A DNA stretch of 5,264 nucleotides from Bacillota bacterium (GTDB lineage Bacteria; Bacillota; Clostridia; Christensenellales; SZUA-584), in the NCBI GenBank assembly GCA_023460085.1, contig JAEWRI010000030.1, positions 1-5,264 of the forward strand. Reading direction: 5' to 3'. Each line of letters opens with the position of its first letter. Within the stretch, counting starts at the first letter, position 1. Under the pieces are notes generated by a model that saw only the letters and a list, made by a program, of their open reading frames with translations, did no database searches and had not been told where the DNA came from. This document shows positions 1 through 5,168 of this stretch, in pieces. Position numbers and translations under genes: made by a program.

Positions 1-62
1 GTCTCAACAACATGCTGTTTAAATTCCCCGGTATACTGCTTGTTCGTTTTCCCTCTTGGCAT
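1..62 (-). CDS. IS3-family transposase OrfA, N-terminal fragment (partial at window edge)
   Basis: An ATG at 60-62 opens a frame that runs off the left edge after 20 codons. The visible protein starts MPRGKTNKQYTGEFKQ and continues HVVE. The pattern Y-T-x-E-F-K-x-x-V-V-E is the standard beginning of the helix-turn-helix OrfA of IS3/IS150/IS911-type elements, where it precedes the DNA-binding helices. A G-rich ribosome binding site (GGGGGTG) lies about 7 nt upstream. In this family OrfA is joined to the DDE-containing OrfB by programmed -1 frameshifting, but that part is not in the window. The fragment is short, so the call rests on this motif plus the terminal repeat just upstream. Confidence 0.75.
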   Translation of the reverse strand, partial: MPRGKTNKQYTGEFKQHVVE

Positions 63-87
63 ATAAATACACCCCCAAAGCTATTTT

Positions 88-102
88 CAGTATATCATAC
101 TG
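88..102. repeat. Subterminal 15-bp palindrome inside the left IS fragment
   Basis: CAGTAT-ATC-ATACTG is a perfect inverted repeat with 6-bp arms and a 3-bp centre. It overlaps the inner edge of the terminal repeat and lies about 25 bp upstream of the orfA start. It contains a TATACT box on the minus strand, so it may overlap the transposase promoter or be a binding site for OrfA. No fitting -35 box was found at normal spacing, so the role is open. Confidence 0.4.
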
Positions 103-125
103 TCTAACTTTAGGGGTGCAGTTCA
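97..125 (-). repeat. Left terminal inverted repeat (IRL) of the left IS fragment
   Basis: Read outside-in on the minus strand from 125, this begins TGAACTGCACCCCTAAA and ends with GTTAGACAGTAT (108-97). The inner 12 bases match 11 of 12 with GTTGGACAGTAT (5157-5168, plus strand) in the terminal repeat at the right edge of the window. Both lie about 17-18 bases inside a TG tip. The outer halves differ, so the repeat is imperfect or the two fragments come from related rather than identical elements. Confidence 0.6.
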
Positions 126-246
126 AAAAGCCGCCTGTCCGCTTGTGCTGCGTCTCCCATGCCCGTGGCGATGCTCCTACCGGTTGTTTGCGCGCCGCCG
201 CTCCAGCGTTGTGCGCCGCACGGTACCCGTCGATAGTCTCTGTCGG
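126..246. other. Gene-free GC-rich stretch between membrane-protein gene and IS junction
   Basis: This is the DNA downstream of the 247-831 gene, up to the IS tip. I found no convincing terminator: there is a run of T on the minus strand at 125-129 after GGCGGC, but no complementary arm before it. I see no recognisable gene. The frame that follows the 247 stop codon stays open into the IS but encodes low-complexity Ala/Gly/Arg-rich sequence with no ribosome binding site. The IS insertion may have removed the natural downstream neighbour or terminator. Confidence 0.5.
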
Positions 247-831
247 TTACCGGCCGGTCTGCCACACCCCATCCTGCGCAAATACTGCCATCGAGAACGG
301 TGTGCGCATCATTGCGCCAAACATATTTTGCGAATCCACCCACCCCGTCACCGTGTATGTGCCATCATTCTCTGCAACCGCGGTTTCAACCAACTCTGAA
401 AAAACAGCGGTGGAAGGGGCCATCAGGGTAAGTGTCATCACCGCCTGCGCAAACAGCTTGGCCTGTGTCCGCTCATCGGCAGAGGCCCCCTCTTTGCTGT
501 ATGCGGCAAGCCGTTTCGTATATTCCGCCTGCGCCTGCCAGCCCATGGCGGCAGTGACAGGTTTCCTCCCCATCATCGATTCTCTTCGCTCTTTAAATTG
601 TATGGCATAACGCTCTTTAAATTGTATGGCATAACGCTCTTTAACGAATTTTACGTAATAACGGGCAAACACCAGCACTCCTGCAATAATGAGAAGCATG
701 CCAAGAATTATAGGGATCATTACGTTTCCAGAAAACGGTGCGGTAGTAACGGTGGGTATCATCATCACCATAAAACCCAAAATCCATACTATCACGCCTA
801 CAATAAGAAAAGTTTTAGTTTTTGCCGTCAT
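247..831 (-). CDS. Unrecognised two-TM membrane protein with soluble C-terminal domain (194 aa)
   Basis: I do not recognise this gene. Two hydrophobic helices are visible: roughly residues 8-28 (LIVGVIVWILGFMVMMIP) and 37-57 (VMIPIILGMLLIIAGVLVF), joined by a short loop. A basic, charged linker follows (60-90) with a perfect 8-residue duplication, KERYAIQF at 64-71 and 72-79, and a third KER. The C-terminal domain (about 90-194) is soluble and contains YTVTGWVDSQNMFGAMMRTPF near 159-179, then a Trp close to the end. Such VDSQN-FGA-R-F stretches occur in small Gram-positive hypothetical proteins, which is a memory and not a search result. The positive linker after helix 2 would place the C-terminal domain in the cytoplasm by the positive-inside rule. 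The ATG at 831 is preceded by AAGGGGG at 5-nt spacing. The gene has its own leader and no close partner. Confidence 0.75.
   Translation of the reverse strand: MTAKTKTFLIVGVIVWILGFMVMMIPTVTTAPFSGNVMIPIILGMLLIIAGVLVFARYYVKFVKERYAIQFKERYAIQFKERRESMMGRKPVTAAMGWQAQAEYTKRLAAYSKEGASADERTQAKLFAQAVMTLTLMAPSTAVFSELVETAVAENDGTYTVTGWVDSQNMFGAMMRTPFSMAVFAQDGVWQTGR
587..644. repeat. 24-bp in-frame tandem repeat, 2.4 copies, inside the membrane-protein gene
   Basis: The unit CGCTCTTTAAATTGTATGGC plus ATAA occurs at 587-610 and 611-634 with no mismatch. The first 10 bases occur again at 635-644. The length is a multiple of three, so the reading frame is kept and the protein gains one extra KERYAIQF. The perfect identity suggests a recent slippage event. 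It falls in the charged linker after the second membrane helix, where a length change is likely tolerated. Confidence 0.95.
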
Positions 832-868
832 ACTTACCCCCTTGGTGCAGTTATTGATGTTGCTAATA

Positions 869-898
869 AAAGTAACATTTATCCATAATGTGTGTCAA
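869..898 (-). promoter_or_regulatory. Candidate sigma-A promoter for the 194-aa membrane protein
   Basis: On the minus strand a perfect -35 box TTGACA (898-893) is followed after 18 nt by an extended -10 of the form TG-T-TACTTT (877-869). The -10 hexamer is poor, so the TG element would have to compensate. The start would lie near 862, giving a leader of about 30 nt before the ATG at 831 with its AAGGGGG ribosome binding site. Confidence 0.4.
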
Positions 899-974
899 GT
901 GTAGTGCCCTGATATCCTTTAGAACCGACTGTGTTTTCCTCCCGGAGATGCGCATTTTACGTTAAAACCATATC

Positions 975-999
975 AAAAAGGCGGCCCTAAAAAACCGCC
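975..999 (-). terminator. Rho-independent terminator after the sua5-ywlE unit
   Basis: On the minus strand, GGCGG (999-995), a 10-nt loop, CCGCC (984-980), then TTTTT (979-975). The stem is 5 bp but all G-C and directly followed by the T run. It begins 34 nt downstream of the phosphatase stop codon (1034-1036), so it closes that transcription unit and separates it from the membrane-protein gene. Confidence 0.75.
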
Positions 1000-1033
1000 C
1001 GTCTGGTTTCAGAGCGCCGTTCGCGCCCTGCTG

Positions 1034-1525
1034 TTATTTCTCCTGCACCCGTTCCTCGCGTGCCAGCCGCTCCAGTGCTTTTTCCACCGCCTCGGAGATC
1101 TGGTCGCGCGCTTCGCGGTACTCGTCGATACCCTCCTGATAGGGATCCATGATGTCGTAACCGCTTTCTCCCGGATACCCGTCCACCCCCGCGGCAAAGC
1201 CCAGCAATGTGTGCATCTTGCTTTCCTCGTCGGGTGCCATGGCCTCCATCGCCTCGATATGGTTGGCCTCCATCGCGAGTATCACATCGGCCCACTCCGC
1301 AAGCTCCCTGTCGAACTGCTGGGCGCGGTGCCGATCGATATCCAGCCCCACCTCTTCCATCGCCTCAATGGCCTCGGGGGTTGCGGGTTCGCCCTCGCAC
1401 GCGAAGGTACCCGCCGATTTAAAAGTAAAGTCGCGGTAACTACTTCGGTCCGCCGCGTCTTCCGCCAGTTCTTCCGCCATAGGGCTTCTGCATGTATTTC
1501 CCGTACATACAAACAGAACGTTCAT
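1034..1525 (-). CDS. ywlE: Low-molecular-weight phosphatase, YwlE-type (probable protein-arginine phosphatase)
   Basis: This is a complete 163-residue member of the LMW phosphatase family (usual length about 150). The catalytic P-loop is at residues 7-14, CTGNTCRS, with nucleophile Cys7 and phosphate-binding Arg13. The general acid is Asp127 in the DPY motif (127-129), and SAGTFA near 37-42 is another family landmark. Thr11 in the loop matches the residue that in Bacillus YwlE gives preference for phospho-arginine over phospho-tyrosine, where tyrosine phosphatases carry a bulkier residue. The expected role is therefore removal of phosphate from arginines placed by McsB-like kinases, in the cytoplasm. 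No McsB is visible here, so the substrate is inferred. The C-terminus is unusually Glu/Arg-rich (ARDQISEAVEKALERLAREE) and likely helical. A ribosome site AGGAGGAG precedes the ATG with a slightly long spacing of about 11 nt. It lies 19 bp after sua5, and both share a transcript ended by the 975-999 terminator. Tyrosine phosphatase activity remains an alternative. Confidence 0.9.
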   Translation of the reverse strand: MNVLFVCTGNTCRSPMAEELAEDAADRSSYRDFTFKSAGTFACEGEPATPEAIEAMEEVGLDIDRHRAQQFDRELAEWADVILAMEANHIEAMEAMAPDEESKMHTLLGFAAGVDGYPGESGYDIMDPYQEGIDEYREARDQISEAVEKALERLAREERVQEK

Positions 1526-1544
1526 TTCCGCGAAATCTCCTCCT

Positions 1545-2570
1545 CTATACTTTGACGATATTATATGCCGCCGCTTTATATACGCGATTCATCACGGCAA
1601 ATCCAATCCCCGCTTTGGGGATGCCTTCGAAATAAATGCGCGAGTATCCGTCTTCGTCCGCGCCGCGCAGCAGCGCATACAGATTCTTCGCAATCTCGCA
1701 CGCGTCCTCCGCGCTGCCGGTTACGGCGATGTCGCGCTTGCCATAGTAGCGCCGGTTTTCCCGGCACGCCAGCACCAACGGCGCCTCGCCTTTCTTGATA
1801 TCCTTATCATATAGGTATTTGATGGCTTCCGCAACAGAAATATTGTTGCCTTCCACCACTGTCAGCAGCGCCTGCGGCGCGTAATGACGGTATTTCATGC
1901 CGGGCGACGCGGGTTTCGCTTCCTCCGAAGGGCTGAACGACGGCGCGCACTCGGCCTGTCCCAGCACATCGCGCACCATTTCCAGCGTCACCGCGCCGGG
2001 CCGCAGTATCAGCGGCACCTCGCGCGTCATATCAATCACCGTGGACTCCACACCCACGCGGCACTCGCCGTCGTCCAGTATCAGCAGCGCCTCGCCGAAG
2101 TCGCTCTGAACGTGTTCCGCCGTCGTAGGGCTGGGGCTGCCGGATTTATTCGCGCTGGGCGCGGCGATGGGCAGTCCTGAAGCCGAGATGAGCGAAAGCG
2201 CCGCGTCGTTGTCCGGCATGCGCACGCCCACGGTGGTGAGCCCTGCCGTCACGGCCTCCGGTACGACGCCGCGGCTTGGCAGCACCATGGTCAGCGGCCC
2301 GGGCCAGAAGCTGGCCGCCAGCTTTTCCGCCGCATCGTTGAATTCTACCAGCTCGCGGGCCATTTTGAGGCCGTCCGCGTGTACGATGAGGGGGTTGTCC
2401 ATCGGCCGCCCCTTGAGCGCAAAAATACCCCTGACCGCATCCGCATTAAGCGCGCTTGCGCCGAGGCCGTACACCGTTTCCGTCGGAAACGCCACAAGCC
2501 CGCCGTCCCGTATGACGCGCGCCGCCTCGTCGATATTCTGCCGATAATCCTGAGATAATAGCCGTATCAT
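1545..2570 (-). CDS. sua5: Sua5/TsaC/YwlC: L-threonylcarbamoyladenylate synthase
   Basis: This enzyme makes threonylcarbamoyl-AMP from threonine, bicarbonate and ATP, the first step of the tRNA t6A37 modification; TsaB/D/E then transfer the group. From the ATG at 2570 the protein has 341 residues, as expected for the two-domain Sua5 form rather than the short TsaC form. The N-terminal YrdC-like domain shows PTETVYGLG (29-37), KGRP (53-56) and the S-x-N motif in PSANKSG (138-144). A linker with SPGMKYRHYAP (222-232) leads to the C-terminal Sua5 domain ending at 341. An upstream in-frame ATG at 2624 would add 18 residues (359 aa). I prefer 2570 because the family's N-terminus is normally short before the first helix, and because a strong promoter (2580-2608) lies inside that extension and would start RNA right at 2570. 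Neither ATG has a good ribosome site. ywlE follows 19 bp downstream. Confidence 0.95.
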   Translation of the reverse strand: MIRLLSQDYRQNIDEAARVIRDGGLVAFPTETVYGLGASALNADAVRGIFALKGRPMDNPLIVHADGLKMARELVEFNDAAEKLAASFWPGPLTMVLPSRGVVPEAVTAGLTTVGVRMPDNDAALSLISASGLPIAAPSANKSGSPSPTTAEHVQSDFGEALLILDDGECRVGVESTVIDMTREVPLILRPGAVTLEMVRDVLGQAECAPSFSPSEEAKPASPGMKYRHYAPQALLTVVEGNNISVAEAIKYLYDKDIKKGEAPLVLACRENRRYYGKRDIAVTGSAEDACEIAKNLYALLRGADEDGYSRIYFEGIPKAGIGFAVMNRVYKAAAYNIVKV

Positions 2571-2579
2571 TTGATGGGT

Positions 2580-2608
2580 ATTGTACAACGGGTTGCGTAA
2601 AAAATCAA
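2580..2608 (-). promoter_or_regulatory. Sigma-A promoter of sua5-ywlE, positioned for a leaderless start
   Basis: On the minus strand, -35 TTGATT (2608-2603), a 17-nt spacer, and -10 TACAAT (2585-2580). The hexamers match the consensus at 4 of 6 and 5 of 6 positions with ideal spacing. The first transcribed base would fall at about 2573-2571, that is 1-3 nt before the ATG at 2570, leaving no room for a ribosome binding site. The only alternative start (2624) lies upstream of the -35 box and would not be on this transcript. Confidence 0.6.
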
Positions 2609-2664
2609 CTTTTCCCGCAGGCATTGCCTGTTTCTCTTTCGCGCCGATACTTCAGACTAATAAC

Positions 2665-2689
2665 CTGAGGCACACCCGCGCAGTCTCAG
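2665..2689 (-). terminator. Possible weak terminator or hairpin after the homocysteine operon
   Basis: On the minus strand CTGAG (2689-2685) pairs with CTCAG (2669-2665). An inner 4-bp stem GCGC/GTGC around a GGGT loop is set off by a 3-nt bulge. It begins 19 nt after the UPF0280 stop codon at 2708. No T run follows (GTTATTAG), so termination would be inefficient and some read-through into sua5 is likely. Confidence 0.3.
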
Positions 2690-2707
2690 CGGATTAACGC
2701 GATGCTT

Positions 2708-3442
2708 CTAAAGCGCCACCAGCGCTATATTTCCCGCCGCGCCGCACGCCTCTCCCGCCACGGCCAGCGCGCCGATAACCCCCGGAACCTCGCAGATCAG
2801 CTCCACCGCCGCCGCAATATCCTCCGCCGTCTTCACTTCGTTGCCCAGCCGCGTGGCGCACGCATCCGCGAGGCACGCGTCGCGCGATACCACCACCGCG
2901 GCGTCCGCCCTACCGAAGCTCAGCGAGGGCCCCACGGTGCCGGAGGACGTGCATACCGACACAGGCTGCGCCGCGTCCACCGAAATGCCGAATTTCATGC
3001 TCAACGGGCTGCTGCCCGCGTAGATGGCCACCGTGCTCATGCCGCCTGTCGTCATCCAGATATCGCCGCCGTTTTCCACGATCACACGCTTTGAATGCCG
3101 CAGCAGCGCCTGTCCGACTCTCTCGGCAAACGCGCCTGCAACCGCCGCCATCGGCCCGACGCCCGCGGCCCGGGCCGCGCGGCACATGTCCACGGCAATC
3201 TCCGGTGCGTCCGGCAGGGGTTCGACGGGGGAGAGGCTGGTCAGGAATTCCGGCTGCCGCGCAATATACGCGTCCAGTTCGCGCCGCCGCGCCGCCGCGG
3301 CATCCCACGCCTGCGTATCCAGCAGCGTCTCCGCGCAAATGAAAAGCTCGGTATCCTTGCAGGCGGTGCGCCACTGCGTAAGCTCCGAAGCCACGCGCCG
3401 CCGGTAAATTTCCCGGTTATTGAAATCAGAAATTTGAGTCAT
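2708..3442 (-). CDS. UPF0280 / COG2122 ApbE-like protein, homocysteine-operon third gene
   Basis: A 244-residue protein, the usual length for UPF0280. Landmarks: YRRRV near 13-17 and ACKDTELFI (27-35) at the N-terminus; GVGPMAAVAGAFAE (94-107); VENGGDIW (122-129); CTSSGTVGPSLSFGRADA (164-181); and LADACATRLGN (191-201). The last three resemble the GG-DI and AD-x-A-T stretches of the ApbE flavin-transferase fold, but no flavin acceptor motif or export signal is seen, so it should act in the cytoplasm. In Methanosarcina the COG2122 protein was linked genetically to growth on sulfide and homocysteine formation together with COG1900 and the NIL-ferredoxin; its chemistry is unresolved as far as I know. 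The ATG at 3442 overlaps the 3' end of the ferredoxin gene by 17 bp and has only a poor ribosome site (AAGAG), so translation is probably coupled. Last gene of the operon. Confidence 0.88.
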   Translation of the reverse strand: MTQISDFNNREIYRRRVASELTQWRTACKDTELFICAETLLDTQAWDAAAARRRELDAYIARQPEFLTSLSPVEPLPDAPEIAVDMCRAARAAGVGPMAAVAGAFAERVGQALLRHSKRVIVENGGDIWMTTGGMSTVAIYAGSSPLSMKFGISVDAAQPVSVCTSSGTVGPSLSFGRADAAVVVSRDACLADACATRLGNEVKTAEDIAAAVELICEVPGVIGALAVAGEACGAAGNIALVAL

Positions 3443-3848
3443 CGTCGAAGCTCTTGATGGCGCGCATCGGGCAGGCGTGTACGCAGTGACCGCACAGCAG
3501 GCATTTATCCATCGTGAACTTGAGTTCCCACGTGTCGGTATCCATCACCAGCGCGCCCGACGGACACACCGAGGTACACGCGCCGCAGTGGATGCACTTT
3601 TCCTCGTAGCGGATCACGCTGTCGGTGTATACCTTGACGGTAATGCCCTGCCGCTCCAGATACCCGATAGCATCGCTGATGCCCTCATCGCTGCCCTCCA
3701 GCTCGAGTATCATGTAGCCCTGCTTACCAGGGGAAACGTACGCGCGCAGTATGTTGAAGTTGAGGCCGCAGCGCACCAGCTCCTTGACGATGGGCTTATC
3801 CGTTTTATCGGGCGGAAACTCCAGCCCTACTTTAATCTTCTCTTCCAT
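3426..3848 (-). CDS. NIL-domain protein with two [4Fe-4S] clusters, sulfurtransferase iron-sulfur subunit
   Basis: From the start preferred here the protein has 140 residues. An N-terminal NIL domain (about 2-78, KVGLEFPPDKTDKPIVKELV onward) precedes a bacterial 2[4Fe-4S] ferredoxin domain. The clusters are bound by Cys85/88/91/95 (CIHCGACTSVCP) and Cys116/119/122/126 (CLLCGHCVHACP). Both are complete CxxCxxCxxxCP motifs. The same fusion is the partner of the COG1900 sulfurtransferase in methanogens, where it is described as its iron-sulfur subunit, supplying electrons or handling persulfide sulfur. NIL domains are also found in methionine-transport ATPases, which fits a sulfur amino acid role. 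Start choice: an ATG at 3854 overlaps the previous stop codon but is only 1 nt from GGAGG, while the ATG at 3848 has GGAGG at an ideal 7 nt. The upper start would add two residues. Cytoplasmic, second gene of the operon. Confidence 0.92.
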   Translation of the reverse strand: MEEKIKVGLEFPPDKTDKPIVKELVRCGLNFNILRAYVSPGKQGYMILELEGSDEGISDAIGYLERQGITVKVYTDSVIRYEEKCIHCGACTSVCPSGALVMDTDTWELKFTMDKCLLCGHCVHACPMRAIKSFDDDSNF

Positions 3849-3850
3849 GG

Positions 3851-5005
3851 TCATCCCTCCGATTTGAGCACATTAATGCTGTCGTGATGCGGCAGCGGCG
3901 CAGCGGGCTGCGTCATCACAAACGAGCCGTCCAGCAGCTTCGCCTTCAGCTCGGCCGCAATTTTCCGTGCCTTCAAAAGGCTGGACAGCGGCGCGGTGTG
4001 CACGCGGCGTCCCTCCACCTCCACCTCTCCGGAGCGCAGCTGCGCGTACGACACGCGCGCCAGCGCCCTGCGGCTGCGATGGCTTTCACCATAGTCATAT
4101 ACGTGCGTATACAGATGATCGTTGGAAACTGCGAGGCTGGCCATCATGTCCTCGTCCAGCACGGGCAGCGGCACGCCGATGCCCACGTACATCGACACGC
4201 CGTAACCGTCGAACGTCGCGGCACGAAGGTATTCGGTACTCATACCCTTAAGATCGCCCATAACCGCCAGCGTATACCCTTCATAGAGCATATCGCCGTT
4301 TTCCAGCTGCTTGGCTTTGTTGACCGCCTGCGTACCCTCGTAAACCACATAGCCCTCGCCGCCGCCCAAAAGAATGCGCGTTCCAATACCGATGGTGCGC
4401 AGCTTCGGGTCCTTCAGCAGCGGGGATAGTTCTCCCGCTGTGGTGTATGTGACATTGCCCATGGAAGGCAGCAGCGTCCCCATGTAGGTACGCTTGGTTT
4501 TGTTCGTCGTATTGGTCGCTGCGGAATAGTTCTGATACGCGTTGCGCGGGTTGAAAAGATACGCCTGGTTCATGTCGGAAAGGCGCAGCTTCGTGTTGAT
4601 TTCCGTGCGCACGTAGCAGTCCGTACCGGTGGACGTGGCATGCAGCGCCACCTCCTTGCCCGCGACGAGGTCTTCGATGACGTGCGCGCCGCCGTATTCG
4701 ATGCCGGTGGTGCGTCCGGGCTGCGTCGCGCCGATGAAGGTATCCACCGCGGCAAGGCCGCCGTATGCCTCCACACCGTTCAGCGTAATCTCGCCCATGC
4801 GAATGGGCGGCTCCGAATGCCCGAAATTTAAAACCGCGCCCGACGAGCACATCGCGCCGAAGGTTGCAGCCGTCACCACGTCAATCTTCTCTGCACAGGC
4901 TTTCACGCCCTGCTCGGCGGCCATTTTCACGGCCTCCTCGGCGGTAAACACCACCGCCTTGCCCGATTTCAGTTTCTCATTGATCTCCGCTACCGTCCTT
5001 GCCAC
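3851..5005 (-). CDS. COG1900 (DUF39) L-aspartate semialdehyde sulfurtransferase, homocysteine synthesis
   Basis: A 384-residue protein of the DUF39/COG1900 family. Its methanogen members convert aspartate semialdehyde plus sulfide to homocysteine using reducing power from the NIL-ferredoxin partner. Two cysteines stand where the family has its functional pair: Cys53 in AAMCSSGAVLNFGHSEPP-like context (GAMCSSG, then NFGHSEPPIRM) and Cys130 in TSTGTDCYVRTEIN. In Methanosarcina MA_1821 I recall these as Cys54 and Cys131, thought to carry persulfide. Other family stretches: NPRNAYQNY (152-160), GIGTRILLGGGEGYVVYEG (206-224), GDLKGM (250-255), GIGVPLPVLDEDM (275-287). It has no C-terminal CBS pair, unlike the longer archaeal form as I remember it. 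No signal or membrane segment. It starts with GTG, preceded by GGAGGGG at 7 nt. First gene of the operon; its TGA overlaps or nearly touches the next start. Confidence 0.9.
   Translation of the reverse strand: MARTVAEINEKLKSGKAVVFTAEEAVKMAAEQGVKACAEKIDVVTAATFGAMCSSGAVLNFGHSEPPIRMGEITLNGVEAYGGLAAVDTFIGATQPGRTTGIEYGGAHVIEDLVAGKEVALHATSTGTDCYVRTEINTKLRLSDMNQAYLFNPRNAYQNYSAATNTTNKTKRTYMGTLLPSMGNVTYTTAGELSPLLKDPKLRTIGIGTRILLGGGEGYVVYEGTQAVNKAKQLENGDMLYEGYTLAVMGDLKGMSTEYLRAATFDGYGVSMYVGIGVPLPVLDEDMMASLAVSNDHLYTHVYDYGESHRSRRALARVSYAQLRSGEVEVEGRRVHTAPLSSLLKARKIAAELKAKLLDGSFVMTQPAAPLPHHDSINVLKSEG
3856..3860 (-). promoter_or_regulatory. Ribosome binding site that decides the NIL-ferredoxin start
   Basis: GGAGG on the minus strand lies 7 nt before the ATG at 3848 and 1 nt before the ATG at 3854. 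The first distance is functional and the second is too short, so 3848 is favoured. The site lies inside the last codons of the COG1900 gene. Confidence 0.75.
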
Positions 5006-5138
5006 CGTTAAACCCCTCCAAACCGTATCTCAAGCCTTTCCGGCCCAGTCACAACGCCAACTATAATTTGATATTTTACACCCATTCGAATATGGACACA
5101 ACCGCGAATTTATACCACGGCAAGCCGCCGCCACGCCC
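5006..5138 (-). promoter_or_regulatory. Leader and promoter region of the homocysteine operon
   Basis: The 133 bp between the IS end and the GTG at 5005. The best promoter on the minus strand is TTGTGT (5101-5096), 17 nt, TAAAAT (5078-5073), which would start RNA near 5066 and give a leader of about 60 nt. A second candidate is an extended -10, TGGTATAAAT (5117-5108), without a -35 at normal distance. The ribosome site GGAGGGG is at 5019-5013. I see no S-box, T-box or other known methionine-responsive leader; 60 nt is too short for an S-box. Confidence 0.4.
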
Positions 5139-5168
5139 TGTAGGTTTGTCAAACATGTTGGACAGTAT
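5139..5168 (+). repeat. Right terminal inverted repeat (IRR) of the right IS fragment
   Basis: Outside-in on the plus strand it starts TGTAGGTTTGTCAAACAT and ends with GTTGGACAGTAT (5157-5168), which matches 11 of 12 bases of the inner left-end repeat at 97-108. It contains two small palindromes, GTTTG-T-CAAAC (5144-5154) and AACATGTT (5152-5159). A tip at 5147 (TGTCAAAC) is also possible. Confidence 0.55.

Larger units (their letters stand above)
1..125 (-). mobile_element. IS3-family (IS150-like) insertion sequence, 5' end, cut by window edge
   Basis: Reading the minus strand leftwards, the element appears to begin with TGAACTGCACCCC at 125 (the family rule is 5'-TG...CA-3'). It continues through a terminal repeat to a short AT-rich leader and the start of an OrfA-like protein at 62. 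The tip TG-N2-CTGCACCC followed by GTTAGAC resembles the ends of IS150 as I remember them. A second possible tip lies 5 bp further in, at TGCACCCC (120). The AT-rich stretch 60-125 contrasts with the GC-rich DNA at 126-246, which supports a junction here. The rest of the element lies outside the window, so completeness cannot be judged. It has the same orientation as the IS fragment at the right edge. Confidence 0.72.

Noticed and set aside
120..150. Terminator after the membrane-protein gene (GGCGGC followed by TTTTT on the minus strand)
   Set aside because: There is a T run but no CCGCC-type complementary arm upstream, so no stem forms.
56..610. Long plus-strand frame of 184 aa, and other plus-strand frames opposite the real genes
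   Set aside because: Cys/Ala/Arg-rich translations, no ribosome sites, and they lie antisense to genes with clear family motifs or membrane helices, so they are shadows of GC-rich coding DNA.
863..955. A 30-codon minus-strand small ORF (MRISGRKTQS...) between the terminator and the membrane-protein gene
   Set aside because: No ribosome site before the ATG, it covers the candidate promoter of the next gene, and the composition is not protein-like.
5006..5138. SAM riboswitch or T-box leader controlling the homocysteine operon
   Set aside because: No matching conserved core sequence or multi-helix layout could be found, and the predicted leader is only about 60 nt.
5147..5152. TTGACA box in the IS right end, facing the homocysteine operon, as half of a hybrid promoter
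   Set aside because: The sequence 16-18 nt downstream is GGCGGC-like with no -10 box. The nearest TATAAA is 32 nt away, too far.
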